Assembly (NCBI GenBank): GCA_017301995.1
Contig: JAFLEH010000011.1
Location: 120,511-184,510, forward strand
DNA length: 64,000 nucleotides
Origin: Verrucomicrobiota bacterium
Lineage (GTDB): Bacteria > Verrucomicrobiota > Verrucomicrobiia > Verrucomicrobiales > Akkermansiaceae
Reading direction: 5' to 3'
Part shown: positions 58,163 to 64,000 of the stretch, piece by piece
Layout: every line of letters starts with the position of its first letter
Position numbering within the stretch: position 1 is the stretch's first letter
Notes under the pieces: generated by a model
What the model was told of the DNA's origin: nothing
The model's database searches: none
The model's input: only the letters and a program-made list of their open reading frames with translations
Made by a program: the position numbers and the translations under genes

Positions 58163-60313
58163 ATGTCCACTTCCTCCATCCAGATTCTGCACCACGAGCG
58201 CCTGCCCCAGTCCGGGGTGCTGGTGGTGCCGGGGCAACTCGATTTTTCGCTGCTGCTGCACCTTGAGAAGCTCTTCGCCGGCCGCCGGGTTACCTGGTTG
58301 GTGGAGGAGCACGCCGACTACGATCCCGCGATCCGCGGGCATTTGGAGCAGTCCGGTTCCGGTGCGGCCTACTCGTGCCAGGACGCCGCGCCGGAGTTGG
58401 CGGGCAAGCACTTGCAGGAATACCTGGCCAACGGCGGCGTGCTGATCCACGTGCCGGGGCGGGTTACGGTGAGAAACGGAACCGCCTGCCACATTCCGGC
58501 CGCCCACTTGAAAGTGTTGTGCGCGTTCGGGCTTCCGCTGCTGCCGATCGCCGTGGATTTCCCCCGGACCTCCGCCCTAAGTATCGAGCGCGTGGCCTCG
58601 CTGCCGCACGCGGTGATGGTGGTGGCCAATCCGGTGCCCGCCAAGGAATCCAGCGTGGCGGCTTTCCAACAGCATCTGTTCGAGGCGGCCGAGGAGGCGT
58701 ATTCCACCCGCGCGCTTTTCAAAGGCTCGCTGGCGATGGCGCTGCTGGAAGGGCTGCGCAAACACGGCGCGAAAAACCGCATCATCGATGGCGCCGACGA
58801 CACCGAGATGTCCTACGACCGCGTGATGGCCATCGCCATCGCGTTTTCGAAAGTGATCCGGCAGGAAACCGAAAAACCGCGCGTGGCGATCGTGCTGCCG
58901 CCCGGCAAGGCCGGTTTCATCGCCAACCTCGCCGTGCTGTTCGCCGGAAAAACCCCGGTGAACCTCAATTTCACCGCCAGCCACGACGCGATCAAGTCCA
59001 CCGTGCGCCAGTCCGGCGTGGACCGCTTCATCACGGCGGATCCGTTTGTTAGGAAAGTGTCGGGTTTCCCCTGGCCGCCCAACCGCGAGCTGATCCTCGT
59101 CGAACGCGAGTTGCCCGCGCTGAAGAAACAGATCGTCAAGTGGTCGATCCTAACCAAGATTCTGCCGCCGCGCCTGATCGGCTGGTGGTTGGGGCTGCAC
59201 CGCCGCAAGGGCGACGACGAGGCGCTGCTGCTGTTCACCTCCGGATCCTCGGGCGAGCCGAAAGGCGTGCCGCTCACGCACCGCAACGTGCTTTCCAACG
59301 TCTGCCAGTTCGCCACCCGGCTGGAAGTGCCGTTCGGCTCGTCGATTCTCGGCTCGCTGCCGCTTTTCCATTCGTTCGGCTGCACCGTGACGCTGTGGTT
59401 TCCGGTGCTGGAGGGGCTCAATCTGGTGACCTATCCGAATCCGGTGGACACCAAGCGCAACTCGGAACTCATCGCGCTCCATCAGATCAACATTCTGCTG
59501 GCCACACCCACTTTCCTGCGCGGATATATGAAACGGATCGACCCCGCGCAGCTCGCGTCGCTCAAGCTGGTGGTGACCGGCGCCGAGAAACTGCCGCGCT
59601 CGCTGGCCAAGGCGTTCGAGGAGAAATTCCGCATCCTTCCGCAGGAGGGCTACGGACTAACCGAAACATCGCCCGCCACCAACGTCAACCTGCCGGACCC
59701 GCATCCGGAACCGGGCGCGGTGATGATCCCTTCCGCCCGCGGCGGATCGGTGGGACAGATGTTGCAGGGCATCGCCCTGCGTCTAACCGATCCGGCGACC
59801 GACAAGGTGGTGCCGCTCAACAAACAGGGCATCATCTGGTTCAAGGGCCCCAACGTTTTCAACGGATATCTGGGCAATCCGAAACTCAGCGAAGCGGTGC
59901 TCAAGGAGGGCTGGTTCCGCACCGGCGACGTGGGACGCATGGACGAGGACGGATTCCTCTACATCGAAGGCCGCATTTCCCGGTTCTCGAAAATCGCCGG
60001 CGAAATGGTGCCCCACGAAACCGTGGAAGCCGCCATCAACAAGGTGCTCGGCCTCGATTCGGAAGCCGAGCGGAAGGTCGCCGTGGTCGGCGTGCCGGAC
60101 GAACAAAAGGGCGAGGCGATCATCCTGCTCTCGACCATCGCCGGACCCGCCGTCGAGCAGGAATGCATTGATCTGCGCTATCGCCTGTTGGATGAGGGGC
60201 TGCCCTCGCTGTGGTGTCCGCGCCAGATCATGTTCGTCCCGGAAATTCCGGTGCTCGCGTCCGGCAAACTCGACATCAAGGCTTGCGAGGAGTTCGCGAA
60301 ACAGCAACGCTGA
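58163..60313 (+). CDS. acyl-CoA/ACP synthetase (AMP-dependent) with degenerate acyltransferase domain
   Basis: This is a 716-residue protein. Residues about 1-220 resemble part of a glycerol-phosphate acyltransferase-type domain (VLVVPGQLDFSLLLHLEKLF, LPHAVMVVANPVPAKES) but I see no intact HxxxxD motif, so acyl transfer is unlikely. From about 230 on is a complete adenylate-forming domain: P-loop FTSGSSGEPKGVPLTHRNV (about residue 358), QEGYGLTETSPATNV and TGDVGRMDEDGFLYIEGR. The layout recalls Aas fusions. It ends 25 bases before trpA. A fatty-acid or hydroxy acid substrate is inferred. Confidence 0.87.
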   Translation: MSTSSIQILHHERLPQSGVLVVPGQLDFSLLLHLEKLFAGRRVTWLVEEHADYDPAIRGHLEQSGSGAAYSCQDAAPELAGKHLQEYLANGGVLIHVPGRVTVRNGTACHIPAAHLKVLCAFGLPLLPIAVDFPRTSALSIERVASLPHAVMVVANPVPAKESSVAAFQQHLFEAAEEAYSTRALFKGSLAMALLEGLRKHGAKNRIIDGADDTEMSYDRVMAIAIAFSKVIRQETEKPRVAIVLPPGKAGFIANLAVLFAGKTPVNLNFTASHDAIKSTVRQSGVDRFITADPFVRKVSGFPWPPNRELILVERELPALKKQIVKWSILTKILPPRLIGWWLGLHRRKGDDEALLLFTSGSSGEPKGVPLTHRNVLSNVCQFATRLEVPFGSSILGSLPLFHSFGCTVTLWFPVLEGLNLVTYPNPVDTKRNSELIALHQINILLATPTFLRGYMKRIDPAQLASLKLVVTGAEKLPRSLAKAFEEKFRILPQEGYGLTETSPATNVNLPDPHPEPGAVMIPSARGGSVGQMLQGIALRLTDPATDKVVPLNKQGIIWFKGPNVFNGYLGNPKLSEAVLKEGWFRTGDVGRMDEDGFLYIEGRISRFSKIAGEMVPHETVEAAINKVLGLDSEAERKVAVVGVPDEQKGEAIILLSTIAGPAVEQECIDLRYRLLDEGLPSLWCPRQIMFVPEIPVLASGKLDIKACEEFAKQQR

Positions 60314-60338
60314 GGCCCGCACGACCTATATCCCACCC

Positions 60339-61142
60339 ATGACCAACCGCATCGACCGCACCTTCGCCCGCTTGCGGGAACAGCAGCAGAAAGCCTTCGT
60401 CGCCTACGTGGCTGCCGGAGACCCCGACTTCGACCGCTCGCTGGAAGTCATGGCCGCGCTCGCCGAGGCCGGGGCCGACATCATCGAGCTGGGACTCCCG
60501 TTTTCCGATCCGCTTGCCGACGGCATCGTCAACCAGATGGCGGCCGATCGCGCGCTCAAGGCGGGCATGACCACCGCGCGGGTGTTGGATCTGATCCGCG
60601 GTTTCCGCGAGAAACACGACACGCCATTGGTGCTCTTCACCTATCTGAATCCGGTGTTCACCTACGGGTTCGCCGAGTTTCACCGCGACGCCGCCGAGGC
60701 CGGGGCCGATGGCATCCTGCTGTTGGATCTGCCGCCCGACGAAGCGGCGGCCGATGGCGGATTCGCCACCGATGGGTTGAAACAGGTGCGCCTGATCGCC
60801 CCCACCACGCCTCCGGAGCGCGTCGGTTTGTTAGCGTCGTCGGCGGAGGGCTTCATCTACGCGTTGTCGCGCACCGGCGTCACCGGTGCCCACGGCGGAC
60901 CATCGGCCAACATCGCCACCCTGGTCTCCAACATCAAACAACACACCGCCGTCCCGGTCTGCGTCGGCTTTGGCATTTCCACTCCCGAACAAGCCGCCAT
61001 GGTGGCCGCCGCGGCGGACGGTGTGATCGTCGGCTCCGCCATCGTCAAACAGGTGGAACTCAACCAAGACTCTCCCGCCGCGGCCGTCGCCGCCTTCGTA
61101 AAGCCGCTCATCGCCGCCACCAAGGGCGCGCCAGTTATCTAA
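60339..61142 (+). CDS. trpA: tryptophan synthase alpha chain
   Basis: This 267-residue TIM-barrel enzyme releases indole from indole-3-glycerol phosphate. The catalytic Glu is in IIELGLPFSDPLADGIVNQ (with the following Asp of the PLADG motif), and the phosphate-binding end has VCVGFGISTPEQAAMV and ADGVIVGSAIV. Start ATG 60339 fits the family start (MTNRIDRTFARLREQ). No trpB is adjacent, so the trp genes are split in this genome. It is 21 bases before apt. Confidence 0.96.
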   Translation: MTNRIDRTFARLREQQQKAFVAYVAAGDPDFDRSLEVMAALAEAGADIIELGLPFSDPLADGIVNQMAADRALKAGMTTARVLDLIRGFREKHDTPLVLFTYLNPVFTYGFAEFHRDAAEAGADGILLLDLPPDEAAADGGFATDGLKQVRLIAPTTPPERVGLLASSAEGFIYALSRTGVTGAHGGPSANIATLVSNIKQHTAVPVCVGFGISTPEQAAMVAAAADGVIVGSAIVKQVELNQDSPAAAVAAFVKPLIAATKGAPVI

Positions 61143-61163
61143 CTTCCCAACATTCATTCAGCC

Positions 61164-61682
61164 ATGCCCGACTCCCTCCGCTCCGCCATCCGCGATGTCG
61201 TCGATTTCCCCAAGCCGGGAATCGTGTTCAAGGACATCACGCCGATCCTCGCCAATGGCCCGCTCTTCCGCCGCGCGATCGATCTGCTCTGCGAAACCAC
61301 CGGCGGCCGCAAGATCGACAAGGTCGTGGGCATCGACGCCCGCGGCTTCATCTTCGCCAGCGCCGTGGCCGACCGCCTCGGCTGCGGCTTTGTTCCGGTT
61401 AGAAAGAAGGGCAAGCTGCCGTGGAAAACCCGCCAGACCGCCTACGCGCTCGAATACGGCGAGGCCATCGTCGAACTCCACGAGGATGCGGTGAAACCCG
61501 GCGAAACCGTGCTGCTGGTGGACGACCTCCTCGCCACCGGAGGCACCGCCGCCGCCGCCGTGAAATTGCTCGACGAACTCGGCGCCGACTTCGCGGGCAT
61601 TTCCTTCCTCATCGAACTCTCGTTTCTCGCCGGCCGCTCGAAACTCGCCCCGCATACGGTCAATTCGATTCTGACATACTAA
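61164..61682 (+). CDS. apt: adenine phosphoribosyltransferase
   Basis: This is a 172-residue purine-salvage enzyme that joins adenine to PRPP to give AMP. The PRPP-binding motif VLLVDDLLATGGT is intact, and VVGIDARGFIFASAVADRLG with VPVRKKGKLPWKT matches the family. Full length and closely spaced after trpA, so co-transcription is probable though no functional link exists. Confidence 0.97.
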   Translation: MPDSLRSAIRDVVDFPKPGIVFKDITPILANGPLFRRAIDLLCETTGGRKIDKVVGIDARGFIFASAVADRLGCGFVPVRKKGKLPWKTRQTAYALEYGEAIVELHEDAVKPGETVLLVDDLLATGGTAAAAVKLLDELGADFAGISFLIELSFLAGRSKLAPHTVNSILTY

Positions 61683-61923
61683 CGGTTGTTGGTTTCTTTT
61701 GCCCATCCACGGGTGACAGACAGGCCGGTCCAGCGGGCCGCGGAGCGCGCATAGCCCGCGGCGGTCGCCGCAGGTGCACAGGGAGCACAGGCTCCTCTGC
61801 GGTGCGAATACTCCGAATCACTCCAATGGAGACATCTTTCTGTCAAAGATAATCTTCCCTCGGAGCTAATCTACTTGCCAACCGGTTCCGTATGGATCAC
61901 AAAGAGTCCAGATACTCGGAAGA
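61683..61923. other. intergenic region before LRR protein gene
   Basis: These 241 bases contain a GC-rich stretch with self-complementary GCGG/CCGC blocks just after apt, then an AT-richer leader. I see no gene. The 3' part, near 61880-61920, may hold the promoter of the LRR gene, and GGAAGA just before its ATG is one of the few Shine-Dalgarno-like motifs in the window. Confidence 0.4.
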
Positions 61924-63894
61924 ATGAACGAACTCAGTGTCACCTATCGGCGAACGGGATTGCCAGCGTATGGCGAATCCGGAAGCTGTCGCATAGGCCA
62001 TGCCAACCGCTGCACGGCAGCCACCCTTAAATCGTTCCTAGCGATTCTGTTGCTGATTCTATCCGCATTCCGCGTGAGCGCCCAAACTCCGTCCGTCTCG
62101 ACCGGCCCGGCCCAATGGCTCACGAGTGTAACCACGACCCTTACGGGCATCGTGAACCCCAACGGTCTCACCACCACCGTCTGGTTTGAATACGGCACCA
62201 CCACGGCATACGGCAGCACAAAGTCCGTAACCCTGCCCGCTTCCGGTGCGGCCACACCCCAAAGCGTCGCACTTGACATGGGAACACTGGCACAGGGAAC
62301 CGTTTTTCACTATCGCCTCACAGCGACCAACGCGGCCGGCACCGGTCACGGGTTTGACCGGACTTTTGTGACCACTCGGGTTGCAGGCACCTTGAGATAC
62401 AACTGTTCCGACACGGGTGTCACCGTCACCGGGCCTGCCCAATGGCTGTCCGGAAGCATAACGATACCGTCCGAGATTGTGGGATTGCCGGTCACCGCTG
62501 TCGGATTCAGGGCATTCCTGAATCAAACCGGCATGACCGGAATCTTCCTGCCCCCATCGCTGACCGCCATTGGCGAACATGCCTTTGGTGGTTGCGATGC
62601 CATCGCGACCCTTTCCATACCCGGCGGTGTGAAACATATTTCCAATTGGGCCTTCGCTTTGTGCACCCAGCTTGTGTCAGTTGACCTGCCGGACTCTCTG
62701 GAAACGATTGGCGATTACGCCTTTCGCGGGTGTTCCTTACTGGGCGGGATCGCCTTTCCGGAGAGCGCCACGAAAATCGGCGAATCCGCGTTCTCGGGGT
62801 GCCACTCCCTCACGATGGTGGCTATCCCTCGCAATGTTTCCAGTATCGGGGCCTACACCTTTGACGACTGTCCTTCCCTAACCGGATACACGGTTGATCC
62901 GGGGAGCACCACCTTTGCCAGCCAGGACGGACTGTTGTTCAACAGGGCGCTGGATACGATCATCCGGTGCCCCGGAGGATACTCCGGGGCCTATTCCATC
63001 CCTGGCGGCGTGACCCGCATCGCCCCCCAGGCGTTTTCGAGATGCTCAGAACTGCAATGCATCTCATTTAACGCCGAACTAACGGAACTCGGCAAGGAGG
63101 CGTTCGCCTATTGTTCGAGCCTGACTTCCGTGGATCTTCCCGCAAGTCTGGCAAAGATCGAAGAAAGCGCTTTCAAAGACTGTTCAAACCTCCTTGCGGT
63201 CTTGATCCCCGCGAGCGTCACGAGCCTGGGCCATTCGGCGTTCAACGGCTGCTCCAAGCTGGCGACGGTTGTTCTTCCGGGCGGCTTGGCGGAACTCCCG
63301 GGGGGAGTTTTCGGAGGGTGCGCGTCACTAACAGACATCGTGATTCCCGACACTGTGACCACCATCGGCCCCGGAGCCTTTGTCGGATGCGAAAGCCTTG
63401 AGGGGATTCTCATTCCCGAGGGTGTGACCACGATTCAAGCCAGCGCGTTCAACCGCTGTTCGGGACTGGTGGCAATCACGATTCCCCCGAATGTAACCTA
63501 CATAGGGAAAAGCGCGTTTTACGGCTGTTCCCGGCTGACGGTCGTGATGATTCCTCCAAGCGTCAAAACCCTAGAGGAATCCGTGTTCCAACGTTGCACT
63601 TCGCTTATTACGGCATCGCTTCCCCAAGGTTTGGACAGGATTTCGGGCAGCATGTTCGCGGAATGCGCGAGTTTGTCCACCCTATCCATTCCAGCGTCCG
63701 TTCGGACGATTGAATGGGATGCCTTCTGGGGATGTTCCGTATTGAGATCTCTAATCATCCCTGACGGTGTGACCTATATTGGAAGCCGGGCGTTTTTTGG
63801 CTGCGCCAATCTCGCCGCAATGGTGATCCCGCCAACCGTTGCTTCCACCGGTATCGAAGTGTTCCGGGGTTGCGCTAGTGCAACGTTCCATTAG
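61924..63894 (+). CDS. secreted BspA-type leucine-rich repeat protein
   Basis: This is a 656-residue exported protein. A long N-terminus leads to a hydrophobic signal (LKSFLAILLLILSAFRVSAQ). Residues about 55-145 look like a fibronectin type III-like module (WFEYGTTTAYGS and FHYRLTATNAAGTG). The rest is about 18 repeats of the 23-residue BspA-type LRR_5 unit (IPxxVTxIGxxAFxGCxxL). Such proteins are surface or cell-adhesion molecules in Bacteroides, Treponema and PVC bacteria. GC content is below that of the flanking genes and codon use differs, which may indicate acquisition. No C-terminal anchor is visible. Confidence 0.9.
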   Translation: MNELSVTYRRTGLPAYGESGSCRIGHANRCTAATLKSFLAILLLILSAFRVSAQTPSVSTGPAQWLTSVTTTLTGIVNPNGLTTTVWFEYGTTTAYGSTKSVTLPASGAATPQSVALDMGTLAQGTVFHYRLTATNAAGTGHGFDRTFVTTRVAGTLRYNCSDTGVTVTGPAQWLSGSITIPSEIVGLPVTAVGFRAFLNQTGMTGIFLPPSLTAIGEHAFGGCDAIATLSIPGGVKHISNWAFALCTQLVSVDLPDSLETIGDYAFRGCSLLGGIAFPESATKIGESAFSGCHSLTMVAIPRNVSSIGAYTFDDCPSLTGYTVDPGSTTFASQDGLLFNRALDTIIRCPGGYSGAYSIPGGVTRIAPQAFSRCSELQCISFNAELTELGKEAFAYCSSLTSVDLPASLAKIEESAFKDCSNLLAVLIPASVTSLGHSAFNGCSKLATVVLPGGLAELPGGVFGGCASLTDIVIPDTVTTIGPGAFVGCESLEGILIPEGVTTIQASAFNRCSGLVAITIPPNVTYIGKSAFYGCSRLTVVMIPPSVKTLEESVFQRCTSLITASLPQGLDRISGSMFAECASLSTLSIPASVRTIEWDAFWGCSVLRSLIIPDGVTYIGSRAFFGCANLAAMVIPPTVASTGIEVFRGCASATFH

Positions 63895-64000
63895 TTCGTG
63901 TGCATTTGTTTTTGATATGATTGAGTCAACTGGACGATGCGCCGCAGTTTCTCTGGACCTTTCGTCCAGACAAACGGGCCGCACGTCTTATTGTATTCGC

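Noticed and set aside
61683..61860. tRNA or small RNA gene after apt
   Set aside because: The GC-rich stretch does not fold into a cloverleaf and lacks the T-arm consensus.

Overview
The window is GC-rich, gene-dense bacterial chromosome, most likely from a verrucomicrobium (Luteolibacter/Haloferula-like). This is inferred from gene content: DUF5703, DUF5107, DUF6067 and DUF1080 secreted glycan-processing proteins, an octahaem cytochrome with TPRs, Bacillus/Bacteroides-type SdhC-SdhA, a BspA-type LRR protein, and start codons that mostly lack a Shine-Dalgarno motif. No rRNA, tRNA, CRISPR array or complete insertion sequence was found.

Layout. 1-8.6 kb: a carbohydrate block (DUF5703 protein running off the left edge, DUF5107/TPR protein, DUF6067 glycosidase-like protein, GH20 hexosaminidase). 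8.8-10.7 kb: an ABC-F ATPase of the Uup type. 10.7-19.8 kb: about thirteen small, mostly unknown genes, all on the minus strand, separated by structured 90-130 bp sites with the R'' and R' boxes of integron attC sites. I read this as an integron gene-cassette array without an integrase in view (a CALIN). Three copies of a roughly 350 bp non-coding repeat, each ending in an attC-like R' box, lie in or at the end of the array. 20.5-24.6 kb: an RND efflux pair. 24.8-29.4 kb: pyruvate:ferredoxin oxidoreductase and a dihydroorotate-dehydrogenase-like protein. 29.6-34.0 kb: a SNF2 helicase and a secreted coiled-coil protein. 34.3-38.3 kb: a DUF1080 protein, a beta-helix protein, and an SHD1/HExxH protein bounded by 57-bp direct repeats. 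38.6-46.8 kb: the complete potassium-inducible kdp operon (27-aa ORF, kdpF, A, B, C, D, E), followed by a fragment of an IS91-type transposase. 47.0-54.4 kb: tyrosine phenol-lyase, an EamA transporter, an octahaem cytochrome/TPR protein, a tRNA-dihydrouridine synthase and a glycosidase-like secreted protein. 54.6-57.3 kb: sdhC and sdhA without sdhB alongside. 57.5-61.7 kb: a thioredoxin-like protein, an acyl-CoA/ACP synthetase with a worn acyltransferase domain, trpA and apt. 61.9-63.9 kb: the LRR surface protein.

The core genes suggest a heterotroph that degrades complex glycans, makes acetyl-CoA with ferredoxin, respires, and scavenges potassium. The cassette array is the accessory, least described part: most of its genes encode short secreted or membrane proteins that I cannot assign, and the repeat elements within it are the best candidates for something undescribed.
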